A stretch of 64,000 nt of DNA from Acinetobacter nosocomialis NIPH 2119 (GTDB lineage Bacteria > Pseudomonadota > Gammaproteobacteria > Pseudomonadales > Moraxellaceae). The position numbers and the translations under genes were made by a program. Position 1 is the first letter of the stretch. Each line of letters begins with the position of its first letter. Location of the stretch: the NCBI RefSeq assembly GCF_000368085.1, contig NZ_KB849239.1, positions 3,251,715 to 3,315,714 of the forward strand, written 5' to 3'. Below the pieces are notes generated by a model. It made no database searches. It saw only the letters and a list, made by a program, of their open reading frames with translations, and had not been told where the DNA came from. Positions 7,971 to 17,949 of this stretch are shown one piece after another.

Positions 7971-8794
7971 TAATCTTGAATTTTATAGTCGATGATAACT
8001 GGAGCATGATCGCTAAACCATTGATCTTTATAAACCCATGCATTTACTGTGCGTGTTTTCCAGTCTGGTGAACATGCTTGGTAGTCAATACGCCACCCTA
8101 CGTTTTTCGCACGAGCTTGTCCGCGATTTGACCACCATGAGTACAATTCGGCTTCTGTTCTTACCACACGGAAGGTGTCTACATAGCCAAGTTCATCATA
8201 AATATGATCAAGCCAAGCACGTTCATGAGGTAAACAGCCAGACGACTTTTGGTTGCCCGACCAGTTTTTAATATCAATCCGTTTATGAACGATGTTGTAA
8301 TCGCCACAAATAATGATGGACTTATTCTCATCACGCCATTGTTTTAAGATTTTTGCGTATTCACCCAAAAATAAATCTTTACGTGCCTGCGCTTCTTCAC
8401 CACTTGAGCCCGAAGGTAAGTATAATGATGCAATATGTACGGGATGTGACAAACCTAAATCGAATTCGGCAGAAATGAAGCGGCCTTGACTATCGGCCAA
8501 TTCAAACCCTAAACCATCTTTAATAGAGACAAAGGGTAAGCGGCTATAAATTGCAGTACCTGCGTAACCTGCACGCTCTGCTGGAAAGAGATGGGTATGC
8601 CATCCCTCGGGTCTAAACTTTTCAGTCCATTGTTCATGGGTAATGCGGCTTTCCTGCATGCATACGACATCGGCATCGGATTGTTCTAACCATTCAAGTA
8701 AGCCTTTCGTCACTGAAGAACGTAAGCCATTTACGTTAATGGAAACGACTCGAAGAATTTTTACATCACTTGGATACTGATCCTTTGGTATCAT
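7970..8794 (-). CDS. crc: Crc, catabolite repression control protein (ExoIII/EEP fold)
   Basis: A 274-residue member of the exonuclease III/AP-endonuclease fold, next to and divergent from pyrE as crc is in pseudomonads. It shares Crc-type segments such as [33 protein letters not shown] and YSWWSN. Crc assists Hfq in blocking translation of catabolic mRNAs. Unlike Pseudomonas Crc, this protein keeps the nuclease residues: Glu in CMQESR, D-x-N in CGDYNIVH, and the SDHAP motif. The ATG at 8794 was chosen; a TTG at 8812 is possible but would overlap the GAGG motif. An alternative name is xth-family exonuclease; synteny favours Crc. Confidence 0.8.
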   Translation of the reverse strand: MIPKDQYPSDVKILRVVSINVNGLRSSVTKGLLEWLEQSDADVVCMQESRITHEQWTEKFRPEGWHTHLFPAERAGYAGTAIYSRLPFVSIKDGLGFELADSQGRFISAEFDLGLSHPVHIASLYLPSGSSGEEAQARKDLFLGEYAKILKQWRDENKSIIICGDYNIVHKRIDIKNWSGNQKSSGCLPHERAWLDHIYDELGYVDTFRVVRTEAELYSWWSNRGQARAKNVGWRIDYQACSPDWKTRTVNAWVYKDQWFSDHAPVIIDYKIQD

Positions 8795-8832
8795 GCGAAA
8801 ATTTAACCTCAATTGTGAATTTGGAGCACCTC

Positions 8833-9483
8833 ATGACAACGCCTGTGTCATTTCACCCGCAAGCATTTATCGAACTCGCATTATCACGCGGTGTGCTTAA
8901 ATTTGGTGAGTTTACTTTAAAATCTGGACGCGTGAGTCCTTATTTTTTTAATGCAGGCCTACTCAACGATGGTGAAGCTTTATCTCTTTTAGCACAAGGC
9001 TATGCCGATAAATTAACACAATGCGAAAATGTTGATGTGATTTTTGGCCCAGCTTACAAAGGTATTCCATTTGTAGCTGCGACTGCTGTTGCTTTGTCGC
9101 AAACACATAACAAGAGCGTGCCATGGGGTTTTAACCGTAAAGAAGCGAAAGATCATGGCGAAGGTGGTGTTTTAGTTGGTGCTGCGGTTGAAGGTAAAAA
9201 AGTCTGGATTATTGATGACGTGATTACCGCAGGTACAGCGATTCGCGAAGTGGTAACGATTTTGAAAAATGCCGGTGCAACTATTGCGGGTGTTTTAGTT
9301 GCGCTAGATCGTCAAGAACGTGGTCAAGGTGAACTTTCTGCAATTCAGGAAGTTCAAAAAGAATTAGAAATTCCTGTGCATGCACTGATTACTATGAAGG
9401 ACTTAATGGATTATTTAGAAGCGAAAGGCGAAAAAGAAGCGCTAGCTAATATGCAAGCTTACCGTGAAAAATACGGCATCTAA
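8833..9483 (+). CDS. pyrE: Orotate phosphoribosyltransferase
   Basis: A 216-residue enzyme that joins orotate and PRPP to give OMP in pyrimidine synthesis. The PRPP loop is clear in [16 protein letters not shown] (around residues 123-138), and the N-terminal [16 protein letters not shown] and GPAYKGIPF motifs are characteristic. The start is ATG 8833, following GGAG at good spacing. It diverges from crc with about 38 bases between starts, so the two promoters overlap. A terminator follows at once, so it is not part of a larger pyr operon. Confidence 0.96.
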   Translation: MTTPVSFHPQAFIELALSRGVLKFGEFTLKSGRVSPYFFNAGLLNDGEALSLLAQGYADKLTQCENVDVIFGPAYKGIPFVAATAVALSQTHNKSVPWGFNRKEAKDHGEGGVLVGAAVEGKKVWIIDDVITAGTAIREVVTILKNAGATIAGVLVALDRQERGQGELSAIQEVQKELEIPVHALITMKDLMDYLEAKGEKEALANMQAYREKYGI

Positions 9484-9487
9484 AAAT

Positions 9488-9525
9488 AAAAAGGCATACC
9501 TCTAAAATAGGAGTATGCCTTTTTA
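9488..9525. terminator. Bidirectional terminator between pyrE and the TonB receptor gene
   Basis: AAAAAGGCATAC pairs with GTATGCCTTTTT around a short inner stem (one bulged base). T-runs on both strands serve both convergent genes. Confidence 0.85.
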
Positions 9526-9535
9526 ATATTTTTAC

Positions 9536-11728
9536 TTAGAACTGATAATTCAAACGCAATAACACATTACGTGGTGTGCCTGGCATGCTGTCCGAACGCC
9601 AGTATTCTTTATTAGTTAAATTGTTCACCGCAAGTGTGACATTCCATGGGGCTGCACTATAGCCAATCGCTGCATCGACACGGTTAAAGCCTTCCATTTT
9701 TACCTGATTATTAATATTTGGATAATACGACCCGACATAAGTCACGCCCACTTCGGTATACCACTGCTCGGTTGGTAAATAACGAACAAATAAATTACCT
9801 GTGTTCTTAGATGTGTTGGCTAAATAGTTGCCTTCACGATCAGGATTTTGCTTGTCTTCTTTTACTTTTGCATCGGTATAGCCATACCCACCGCGAACAA
9901 AGACATTATCAAGTACACGCCCAATAAAGCTAAATTCGAGACCACGAGATTGATGCTGACCCGCAGTTGCCCATACATCTGGCTCACTGTCTGGGTTTGG
10001 TTTATAGCGAATATTATTTTTACGAATATCAAAGACAGAAAATTGAGTATTTAACCGATTATCTAACCATTCACTTTTTACACCCACTTCGTATTGCTCA
10101 TTATATTGAGGCTCTTTATCCATTTTTGTGACATCGGTGCTCCCAGTAACTTGGTTAACACCCATTTGTCCGCCAAATGGTGCAAAACTCTTAGAGTAAG
10201 ACGTATAAAAACTATGTTCTGGAACGGGTTGCCAGACTAAACCCACATTTGGACTAAGACTACTGTCTTTTACATTACGATGATCATTATTAAGTTTATT
10301 GGTAGTTGAAAAGTCAAAGTAATCATAACGTAGGCCCATCATGAGTTTAAGTTGGTCATTTAGACCAATTAAATCCTGAACAAATACACCATAAGTGGTA
10401 CCTTCATTGTAGTTATGTTGGCTAATTAAAAGAGGGCCATTGCCACGACTATATTCACGTTCACCAGTGAGCGGATTAACGTAACCATAAATGGCTGAAC
10501 CGTTTTGAGTCTTATTGGCTAGACGTGGTTCTCGTTGCTCATAGGTCCAGTCTGTACCGACCATAATTTGGTGCTCAAGCGAGCCTGTTTTGAATTTGCC
10601 CTTAATATCAAAGGTATTGGTTGTGGTCTTATTGCTAGTTTGTTGCCAATAGTAAATTTGATTGATATAGCCTTTTTTTGTTGTACAGGTTTTGCCTTTT
10701 AAATCTTTGCCATCTAACCCACAATAAGTCCCAAAATAAAAGTGGTCAAAGTTCTGTTCTGCTTGACGGTAACTCGCTGCCCAGTGGAAGTTCCAGTCAG
10801 GTGCATATTCATAATTTACATCGGTGCGGACCACTTGCAAAATATCATCAACATAATCGCCATCTTGGGCAAATCCTGTTTTGATGGATGTACCTGCAGG
10901 TAGATTTTCACGCGTTGGCCCACGGTCAGGAACTCGACCTAATTTGTCATAGGTATATTGTGTGGTCCAAGTGAGTGTTCCATCGTCATTTTTATAGGTA
11001 AAGCTTGGAGAGAGCATCTCAATTTTATTTTTAATACCTGAGCGGAAGCTGCCTGCCTCGCCATATTCTCCAGTCAAACGTACTGCTAAATTGTCGTTAA
11101 GTACTTGGTTGATGTCAGCCGTTGTTCCGTAATTATCGTATGAACCCGCATATGCGCCAACTGAACTTTTAGAGTCAAAATTGGCAAACTTACTCACCAT
11201 ATTTACAACCCCACCACCAGCGCTACGACCATACAAAACCGAAGCAGGGCCTTTTAAAATTTCAATACGTTCGATATTGGCTGTACTGCGGCGTACTTGT
11301 CCACTTTCACGTATACCATCGCGGTAAATATCGCCTGTGTCTGCACCAAAACCACGAATCGTGATCCCATCGCCGCGCATATCGTAACTGGTTGATACGC
11401 CTGGTGTACCTTGCAGCATGACGCTTAAGTCATTTGATCCATAAATTTTATATTTTTGAACATCAATAGTATCAATAGTTTGCGGAATATCTTTTTTGTC
11501 TAAACCATTACGTGTGACATTGGCTTTGTCATAGTCGATATAACTTTTGATGGGATCGAGTTCACTCATCGCTTCAATTTTTATAGTTGGCATGACTGCT
11601 GCAACTTTTGAAGATGAGTCCGCTAATTCCTCTGCGTAGGCACCTTGAATATTCAAGATCATTAAACTGAGTAGGCTAAGTGGGAACGAGCTTTTAATTT
11701 GGGGAGATGATATAGAAATTTTTAACAT
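9536..11728 (-). CDS. TonB-dependent ferric-siderophore receptor
   Basis: A 730-residue outer-membrane receptor. After a signal peptide ending near GAYA, the plug domain shows DIPQTIDTID, LSVMLQGTPGV, IRGFGADTGDIYRDGIR and RIEILKGPASVLYGRSAGGGVVNMVSK, which mark siderophore receptors of the FhuE/FpvA group. The rest is a 22-strand barrel finishing with an aromatic terminus (LNYQF). The TonB box is probably near PTIKIEA. ATG 11728 gives the best signal peptide; the open frame continues up to a TTG at 11749. A Fur-box-like palindrome lies just upstream, so iron repression is expected. The ligand cannot be assigned. Confidence 0.92.
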   Translation of the reverse strand: MLKISISSPQIKSSFPLSLLSLMILNIQGAYAEELADSSSKVAAVMPTIKIEAMSELDPIKSYIDYDKANVTRNGLDKKDIPQTIDTIDVQKYKIYGSNDLSVMLQGTPGVSTSYDMRGDGITIRGFGADTGDIYRDGIRESGQVRRSTANIERIEILKGPASVLYGRSAGGGVVNMVSKFANFDSKSSVGAYAGSYDNYGTTADINQVLNDNLAVRLTGEYGEAGSFRSGIKNKIEMLSPSFTYKNDDGTLTWTTQYTYDKLGRVPDRGPTRENLPAGTSIKTGFAQDGDYVDDILQVVRTDVNYEYAPDWNFHWAASYRQAEQNFDHFYFGTYCGLDGKDLKGKTCTTKKGYINQIYYWQQTSNKTTTNTFDIKGKFKTGSLEHQIMVGTDWTYEQREPRLANKTQNGSAIYGYVNPLTGEREYSRGNGPLLISQHNYNEGTTYGVFVQDLIGLNDQLKLMMGLRYDYFDFSTTNKLNNDHRNVKDSSLSPNVGLVWQPVPEHSFYTSYSKSFAPFGGQMGVNQVTGSTDVTKMDKEPQYNEQYEVGVKSEWLDNRLNTQFSVFDIRKNNIRYKPNPDSEPDVWATAGQHQSRGLEFSFIGRVLDNVFVRGGYGYTDAKVKEDKQNPDREGNYLANTSKNTGNLFVRYLPTEQWYTEVGVTYVGSYYPNINNQVKMEGFNRVDAAIGYSAAPWNVTLAVNNLTNKEYWRSDSMPGTPRNVLLRLNYQF

Positions 11729-11762
11729 AAAAATAAAGTCAATTAACAAAAATAAAAGTATA

Positions 11763-11781
11763 AATGATAATTATAATCATT
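11763..11781 (-). promoter_or_regulatory. Fur box upstream of the TonB receptor
   Basis: AATGATAATTATAATCATT is a near-perfect palindrome (AATGAT/ATCATT arms) closely matching the Fur consensus GATAATGATAATCATTATC. It is centred about 44 bases before the receptor start codon. Confidence 0.8.
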
Positions 11782-11954
11782 TAATTGTTTAGAATAAAAG
11801 AACTATTGCTTATAAAATTATCGTGATAGATTTTTAATTGTTGATTTTAAAAAAATAATTCATGTGATGAATAATTGCTTGATTGAAATGATTAGTTTTA
11901 TTTATGAATAGAGGTTTGAAGAGGGTGCTTCATTATTAAAAAACACCCTTAGAG

Positions 11955-12167
11955 TTAAGCATTGTTTTTGAGCACATCTACAATATCCATTTCTGGATCA
12001 TAGTTTTCATCAATCGTTTTGCAAATTGCTTGGCCCACAATCACTTGAGTACCATTAAAGGTCATGGTGGGTGCTTCATATAATTCCCAGCCATGATTGA
12101 GCGCTTTAGTCACTCGTGCGCAAAAAGCAGAGTCATCAGGGCCTGTTAAATAGCGATAAAGTTTCAT
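11955..12167 (-). CDS. DUF1737-family small protein
   Basis: A 70-residue protein beginning MKLYRYLTGPDDSAFCARVTKAL, with LNHGWELYEAPTMTFNG and a C-terminal acidic tail. This is the typical form of DUF1737 proteins, small soluble proteins of unknown role that begin KLYRYLTG. It stands alone between the iron receptor and gshB, reading opposite to gshB. No Shine-Dalgarno is obvious, although TAAAGATGAAACTT is purine-rich around the ATG. Confidence 0.8.
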   Translation of the reverse strand: MKLYRYLTGPDDSAFCARVTKALNHGWELYEAPTMTFNGTQVIVGQAICKTIDENYDPEMDIVDVLKNNA

Positions 12168-12328
12168 CTTTAGCCTTTAAAAAATAATATTTTATGACCT
12201 TAGTTTAACTGAGTTTATCTGAATTCAAGATAAAGAAATAACAGATAAGGTTTTACTGAAATTAAGAAAAACGAGTGAAAAATCTCAGTTATACTCATAC
12301 TAATTTAAATTTTAAGAAGAGCTTGAGC

Positions 12329-13276
12329 ATGCGTGTACTTGTCGTCATGGATCCGATTGAAACCGTAAATCTGAAAAAGGATTCAACCATGGCAATGTTG
12401 TGGGCGGCGAGCCGTCGTGGACATGAATTAGGTTATGCATTACAGCAAGATTTATATATCGATCAAGGTAAGGCTTACGGTCTCATCTCTCCGTTAAAAG
12501 TTTTTGAAGATTACAGCCATTATTATGAGTTAGGCGAAAAGAAAAAAGAATCAATCGCGGCTTATGATGTTGTACTCATGCGTAAAGATCCGCCTTTTGA
12601 CATGAACTTTGTCTACACGACTTATGTGCTTGAGCAAGCTGAGCGTGAAGGCGCATGGATTGTTAACAAGCCTCAATCACTGCGTGATTGCAATGAAAAA
12701 CTTTTTGCTACGCAGTTTCCAGAGCTACAAGTGCCTACACTTGTGACATCACAGCAGAGCCTGATTCGTGAATTTATTAAAGAACATGGCGATGTGATTG
12801 TTAAGCCACTTGATGGTATGGGCGGGATGGGTATTTTCCGTTTATACCAAGACGGTGTAAATATTGGTTCTACATTGGAAATGTTGACAGAATTAGGCAC
12901 TCGTCCAATTATGGCTCAGCGTTATATTCCTGAAATTGTAGAAGGGGATAAACGAATTCTAATGGTGAATGGTGAACCTGTTCCGTACTGTCTAGCTCGT
13001 ATTCCACAAAATGGTGAAGTGCGCGGTAACTTGGCAGCAGGTGGTTTAGGCCAAGCGCGTCCACTTACTGAAAATGACAAATTCATTGCAGCGAAAATCG
13101 GGCCTTTCTTACGTGAAAAAGGATTGGTATTTGTTGGGCTTGATGTGATTGGTAATTATGTGACTGAAATTAATGTGACTAGCCCAACCTGTATTCGTGA
13201 AATTGATGCTCAATTTGGTACATCAATTGCCGATGATCTATTCGACGTATTAGAAGCGGGTCGTCCTGCTCAATAA
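12329..13276 (+). CDS. gshB: Glutathione synthetase
   Basis: A 315-residue ATP-grasp enzyme that adds glycine to gamma-glutamylcysteine to give glutathione. Characteristic stretches include RVLVVMDPIETVNLKKDST at the start, MRKDPPFDMNFVYTTY, VKPLDGMGGMGIFR (ATP-binding loop) and EINVTSPTCIREID near the end. The ATG at 12329 gives the exact family N-terminus and length; the frame stays open to 12275 but that adds 18 atypical residues. The next gene murG is about 230 bases downstream, so gshB is probably a separate transcription unit. Confidence 0.97.
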   Translation: MRVLVVMDPIETVNLKKDSTMAMLWAASRRGHELGYALQQDLYIDQGKAYGLISPLKVFEDYSHYYELGEKKKESIAAYDVVLMRKDPPFDMNFVYTTYVLEQAEREGAWIVNKPQSLRDCNEKLFATQFPELQVPTLVTSQQSLIREFIKEHGDVIVKPLDGMGGMGIFRLYQDGVNIGSTLEMLTELGTRPIMAQRYIPEIVEGDKRILMVNGEPVPYCLARIPQNGEVRGNLAAGGLGQARPLTENDKFIAAKIGPFLREKGLVFVGLDVIGNYVTEINVTSPTCIREIDAQFGTSIADDLFDVLEAGRPAQ

Positions 13277-13286
13277 TCCAGTTTGA

Positions 13287-13317
13287 GTGATTTCCTAAGC
13301 GAATGCTGGGAAATCAC
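13287..13317 (+). other. Stable hairpin downstream of gshB
   Basis: GTGATTTCC and GGAAATCAC form a perfect 9-bp stem around a 13-base loop, 11 bases after the gshB stop. It is followed by CTAAAAATATA rather than a T-run, so it may protect the mRNA 3' end or act as a weak terminator. Confidence 0.5.
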
Positions 13318-13510
13318 CTAAAAATATATCAATTAATAAAACCATAATATGAAATACGCTAGCGCTTTGTAGGCATATTTTCAAAAAAGCACATCTTTCT
13401 GTTATAAACGAGTGAAATTCGCTTTTCGTTAATGAAGCTTTAGGATTAAAATAAACGGCTACAAAAATAGATGACAATTTCCATTGTTTTTTGAGTTGAA
13501 GAATTAGACC

Positions 13511-14608
13511 GTGACAGATTCACAGCAAAGCAAACCTAAACATGTCATGATGATGGCTGCCGGTACTGGTGGACATGTTTTTCCAGCCCTCGCCGTAGCC
13601 AAACAACTTCAACAGCAAGGTTGTCAAGTTTCATGGTTAGCCACGCCAACAGGTATGGAAAATCGGTTATTAAAAGATCAAAATATTCCAATATATCAAA
13701 TTGATATTCAAGGCGTACGTGGCAACGGAGTCATCCGTAAACTTGCTGCGCCTTTTAAAATTTTAAAAGCAACTTTTAGCGCGATGCGCTATATGAAACA
13801 GCTTAAAGTTGATGCAGTAGCTGGCTTTGGTGGCTATGTTGCAGGACCGGGTGGTCTGGCTGCTCGCTTATTAGGTATTCCTGTTCTCATTCATGAGCAA
13901 AATGCAGTTGCCGGTTTTACCAATGCACAGTTGTCACGTGTAGCTAAAGTAGTATGCGAAGCATTTCCAAATACTTTTCCTGCGAGCGAAAAAGTGGTCA
14001 CTACCGGAAATCCGGTACGCCGCGAAATTACAGATATTTTAAGCCCCAAATGGCGCTACGATGAGCGTGAGCAAGCGGGTAAGCCGTTAAATATTTTAAT
14101 TGTGGGTGGGTCATTAGGTGCAAAAGCACTTAATGAACGTTTACCGCCGGCATTAAAACAACTTCAAGTGCCACTGAATATTTTCCATCAATGTGGTCAG
14201 CAACAGGTTGAGGCGACTCAAGCTTTGTACGCAGATGCGCCAGCAAATTTAACTGTACAGGTTTTGCCTTTTATTGAAGATATGGCAAAAGCCTATAGCG
14301 AAGCAGACCTAATTATTTGCCGTGCGGGCGCTTTAACTGTGACAGAAGTTGCTACCGCTGGAGTTGCAGCAGTTTTTGTGCCGCTTCCAATCGCGGTAGA
14401 TGACCACCAAACTGCAAATGCCAAATTTCTGGCCGATGTCGGAGCTGCAAAAATTTGCCAGCAATCGACCATGACACCAGAAGTTTTAAATCAATTGTTT
14501 ACTACGTTGATGAACCGCCAATTGCTTACAGAAATGGCAGTGAAAGCGCGTCAACATGCCCAACCAAATGCAACTCAGCATGTGGTTGATCTTATTCAAA
14601 AAATGTAA
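13511..14608 (+). CDS. murG: UDP-GlcNAc:lipid I GlcNAc transferase MurG
   Basis: A 365-residue GT-B glycosyltransferase that converts lipid I to lipid II on the inner face of the membrane. It has the MurG glycine loops [15 protein letters not shown] near the N-terminus and [12 protein letters not shown] in the middle, [10 protein letters not shown], and [16 protein letters not shown] for UDP-GlcNAc binding. The start is a GTG at 13511 giving [12 protein letters not shown]; no ATG is available before the conserved region except internal MMM. It opens the murG-murC-ddl-ftsQ-ftsA-ftsZ run, all on the same strand, with spacers from 2 to about 165 bases. Confidence 0.96.
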   Translation: MTDSQQSKPKHVMMMAAGTGGHVFPALAVAKQLQQQGCQVSWLATPTGMENRLLKDQNIPIYQIDIQGVRGNGVIRKLAAPFKILKATFSAMRYMKQLKVDAVAGFGGYVAGPGGLAARLLGIPVLIHEQNAVAGFTNAQLSRVAKVVCEAFPNTFPASEKVVTTGNPVRREITDILSPKWRYDEREQAGKPLNILIVGGSLGAKALNERLPPALKQLQVPLNIFHQCGQQQVEATQALYADAPANLTVQVLPFIEDMAKAYSEADLIICRAGALTVTEVATAGVAAVFVPLPIAVDDHQTANAKFLADVGAAKICQQSTMTPEVLNQLFTTLMNRQLLTEMAVKARQHAQPNATQHVVDLIQKM

Positions 14609-14619
14609 TCGGATTTACT

Positions 14620-16068
14620 ATGTCTCCAACAACAGCTGCAAACCAAGCAAAAAAATTGATTAAAGTGCCTGAAATGCGCCGTATCAAACACATTCATTTT
14701 GTGGGTATTGGCGGTGCAGGTATGTGTGGTATTGCTGAGGTGTTAGCTAACCAAGGATATAAAATTTCCGGTTCAGATATTAAAGCTTCAAAAACCACGC
14801 AACAATTAGAAGGAAATGGCATTAAGGTCTATATTGGACACGAAGCAGAAAATATTAAAAACGCCAATGTGCTTGTTGTGTCAACGGCTATTGATCCAGA
14901 AAACCCGGAAGTGAAGGCCGCAATTGAGCAACGTACCCCAATCGTACGCCGTGCAGAAATGCTCGGTGAGCTTATGCGTTACCGTCATGGTATTGCGGTA
15001 GCAGGCACACACGGTAAAACCACGACAACGAGTTTGTTAACTACAATGTTGGCTGAAGAAAATCTTGATCCAACTTATGTGATCGGTGGTTTACTTAACA
15101 GTACAGGCGTAAATGCGGCACTTGGTGAAAGCCGTTTTATTGTTGCTGAAGCTGACGAATCGGATGCATCTTTCCTTTATTTGCAGCCAATGGCAGCGAT
15201 TGTGACCAACATCGATGCTGACCATATGGACACTTATGAAGGCAGTTTTGATAAATTAAAAGATACTTTCGTACAGTTCCTTCATAACTTGCCATTCTAT
15301 GGCTTAGCTGTAGTTTGTGGTGATGACGCAAATATTCGTGAGATTTTGCCGCGTGTAGGCCGTCCAGTTATTACTTATGGTTTTAACGATGATAATGACA
15401 TCCGTGCAATTGATGTAGAACAAGATGGCATGCGTTCGCACTTTACGGTATTGCGTAAAGGCCGTGAGCCGTTGCGTTTAACCATTAATCAGCCTGGTTT
15501 ACATAATGTTTTAAATGCGTTGGCTGCGATTGGTGTTGCAACTGATGAAGGTGTTTCCGATGAAGCAATTAGCCGTGCATTAAAAGGCTTTAGTGGTGTT
15601 GGACGTCGCTTCCAAGTACAAGGTGAATTTGAGCTTGGTGAAGGTAATGTGAAATTAGTCGATGACTATGGACATCACCCTAAAGAAGTGGAAGCTACGA
15701 TTAAAGCTGCTCGTCAAAGTCATCCTGACCGTCGTTTAGTGATGCTTTTCCAACCACACCGTTACTCTCGTACTCGCGATTGTTTTGATGACTTTATTGA
15801 AGTTTTATCTCAAGTCGACCAATTATTATTACTAGAAGTTTATCCGGCTGGAGAAAAACCAATTGTTGGCGCAGATAGCCGTACTTTGGCGCGTAGTATT
15901 CGCTTGCGTGGTCAGGTTGAGCCGATTTTAATTGATCCGGTTGAAGGTAATTTGCAAAACATCATGCAAAATGTGTTACAACCAAATGACTTGTTATTAA
16001 CGCAAGGTGCAGGTAACGTGGGAGCAATTTCAGTAGAACTTGCACAGCACCATTTGTATGTGAAATAA
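14620..16068 (+). CDS. murC: UDP-N-acetylmuramate--L-alanine ligase
   Basis: A 482-residue Mur ligase that adds the first amino acid to UDP-MurNAc. It has the N-terminal Rossmann motif [15 protein letters not shown], the ATP loop [11 protein letters not shown] (around residue 130), EADESDASF and [10 protein letters not shown], all typical of MurC. It begins 11 bases after murG, consistent with translation from one message. Confidence 0.97.
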   Translation: MSPTTAANQAKKLIKVPEMRRIKHIHFVGIGGAGMCGIAEVLANQGYKISGSDIKASKTTQQLEGNGIKVYIGHEAENIKNANVLVVSTAIDPENPEVKAAIEQRTPIVRRAEMLGELMRYRHGIAVAGTHGKTTTTSLLTTMLAEENLDPTYVIGGLLNSTGVNAALGESRFIVAEADESDASFLYLQPMAAIVTNIDADHMDTYEGSFDKLKDTFVQFLHNLPFYGLAVVCGDDANIREILPRVGRPVITYGFNDDNDIRAIDVEQDGMRSHFTVLRKGREPLRLTINQPGLHNVLNALAAIGVATDEGVSDEAISRALKGFSGVGRRFQVQGEFELGEGNVKLVDDYGHHPKEVEATIKAARQSHPDRRLVMLFQPHRYSRTRDCFDDFIEVLSQVDQLLLLEVYPAGEKPIVGADSRTLARSIRLRGQVEPILIDPVEGNLQNIMQNVLQPNDLLLTQGAGNVGAISVELAQHHLYVK

Positions 16069-16105
16069 ACAAAAAGTATTGAATTATCGGGTTAAGGATT
16101 TAAAC

Positions 16106-17032
16106 GTGTCAAATGCTACAAAATTCGGCAAAGTTGCTGTGTTACTTGGTGGAAAATCGGCTGAGCGTGCTGTGTCTTTAGATAGTGGTCAGGCAGTTCT
16201 GGACGCTTTGTTACGTTCAGGTGTTCAGGCTGAGGCATTTGATCCGCAAGACCGTAGCGTGACTGAACTTGTAAACTATGACCGTGCATTTATTGTATTG
16301 CATGGTCGTGGTGGCGAAGACGGTCAAATCCAAGGTGTGCTTGAGTGGTTAAACATCCCTTATACAGGAACGGGTGTACAAGGTTCTGCAATAGGCATGG
16401 ATAAGGTCAAAACCAAGCAAATCTGGCAAGGTAGTGACTTACCAACAGCACCGTATCGCATTATTACTAAAGAAACAGATCTAGACTCAGTCATTGCTGA
16501 ATTAGGTTTACCTGTCATTATCAAGCCTGTACATGAAGGTTCAAGTGTAGGCATGAGTAAGGTTGAAAAAGCTGAAGACTTTGCAGCAGCAATTGAAAAG
16601 GCAACTCAGCACGACGCTGTTGTCATGGCAGAAAAATGGATTACGGGACGCGAATTTACGATTTCATTCTTAAATGGCCAGCCGTTACCTGTTATTCGTT
16701 TGCAGCCACCAGCAGATGTTGCTTTTTATGATTATGAAGCAAAATATCAACGCAATGATGTCGAATATGGCATTCCTTGCGGTCTTAGCGAAACCGAAGA
16801 GAAAAAACTACAAGCCTTATGCTTACGCGCTTTTCAGGCTGTAGGTGCAGAAGGTTGGGGCCGTATTGATGCAATGCAGGATGAGCAAGGTAATTTCTGG
16901 CTTCTAGAAGTAAATACTGTGCCGGGTATGACCAGCCATTCACTTGTGCCAAAAGCTGCTAAAGCCGTGGGCTATAGCTTTGATGAATTGTGTGTTGCAA
17001 TTCTTGAGCAAACATTGGAAGGTACGGCTTAA
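16106..17032 (+). CDS. ddl: D-alanine--D-alanine ligase
   Basis: A 308-residue ATP-grasp enzyme making the D-Ala-D-Ala dipeptide for peptidoglycan. Motifs seen are VLLGGKSAERAVSLDSG, VLHGRGGEDGQIQG, KPVHEGSSVGMSKV and LLEVNTVPGMTSHSLVPKAA. The start is GTG 16106, well placed after AAGGATTTAAAC; the open frame extends nine codons upstream from a TTG but lacks a ribosome-binding site. It is followed by ftsQ after two bases. Confidence 0.96.
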   Translation: MSNATKFGKVAVLLGGKSAERAVSLDSGQAVLDALLRSGVQAEAFDPQDRSVTELVNYDRAFIVLHGRGGEDGQIQGVLEWLNIPYTGTGVQGSAIGMDKVKTKQIWQGSDLPTAPYRIITKETDLDSVIAELGLPVIIKPVHEGSSVGMSKVEKAEDFAAAIEKATQHDAVVMAEKWITGREFTISFLNGQPLPVIRLQPPADVAFYDYEAKYQRNDVEYGIPCGLSETEEKKLQALCLRAFQAVGAEGWGRIDAMQDEQGNFWLLEVNTVPGMTSHSLVPKAAKAVGYSFDELCVAILEQTLEGTA

Positions 17033-17034
17033 AT

Positions 17035-17889
17035 ATGGCACAACTTCCGGCTTCCATGCGCCGTAAACGTGCGGCGATTACCTCCATTCATGAAAAACCG
17101 CCTACGCGCAAGCAAAAACTTGCCAATGCTGGCGGATGGGTGCTGTTGGTTATTGCCTTTTTAGTCTTGGCGGTCGGAATTTACGGTCTATATAAAGTTA
17201 TTACTGATGCAACTGTCGCAAAGCTTGAGGTGGTAGGTTCAACAACTCCGGTTGAGAATCAGCAAGTGATGCGATATGTGCAGCCGATTGTAAAAGATAA
17301 TTACTTTACGTCTGACTTAGAGCAGATTCGTGATAAAGCATTAGAAATTTCATGGGTAGACCGAGTTGTCGTATCTCGTGCCTGGCCAAATGGTATTCGT
17401 GTTCGTGTGATGCCTCGACATGCGATCGCCCGTTGGGGAACAGGTCGCTTATTAAGCGATGGTGGTGAGGTATTTAGTGAGGCAGAACCGAGACTTCATT
17501 CTGAGCTTCCGCTGTTACATGGTCCGGTAAGCCAGTCTAAAATGATGATGCGACGCTATAATGAAATTAATCAGTTATTCCATCCTGTTAATTTGCGTTT
17601 AAAAGAGTTATATCTAACAGAGCGAATGACTTGGTTTATGCAGTTTGATTCTGGTTTACGAATTATTGTTGACCAAGATCAAACAATGAATAAATTGCAA
17701 CGTTTAAGTCATTTGGCACAATCTGACCTAAAACCTGTGTGGACGAAAATCTCAGCCATTGATTTGCGATATCGTAATGGATTATCTATTCAATGGAAGA
17801 ATGCAACCCCACCTAAAATTGTGAATGGTCAGTTTGTTGTAACGAGTGATGACACAAGCATTGCAGGTGGTGCAAAAGCAAAGCCATAA
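17035..17889 (+). CDS. ftsQ: Cell division protein FtsQ
   Basis: A 284-residue bitopic membrane protein. A short basic cytoplasmic tail (MRRKRAAI) is followed by one transmembrane helix around residues 38-58, then a periplasmic POTRA domain (KLEVVGSTTPVENQQVMRYV) and the FtsQ/DivIB beta domain with WVDRVVVSRAWPNGIRVRV. It bridges early and late divisome proteins. Spacing of two bases to ddl and 60 to ftsA supports one operon. Confidence 0.94.
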   Translation: MAQLPASMRRKRAAITSIHEKPPTRKQKLANAGGWVLLVIAFLVLAVGIYGLYKVITDATVAKLEVVGSTTPVENQQVMRYVQPIVKDNYFTSDLEQIRDKALEISWVDRVVVSRAWPNGIRVRVMPRHAIARWGTGRLLSDGGEVFSEAEPRLHSELPLLHGPVSQSKMMMRRYNEINQLFHPVNLRLKELYLTERMTWFMQFDSGLRIIVDQDQTMNKLQRLSHLAQSDLKPVWTKISAIDLRYRNGLSIQWKNATPPKIVNGQFVVTSDDTSIAGGAKAKP

Positions 17890-17949
17890 TACGTGGCTTT
17901 AAAATAGGCAATTTGCCTGGTATTAGACAACAAAGAAATGGTATGAGTG

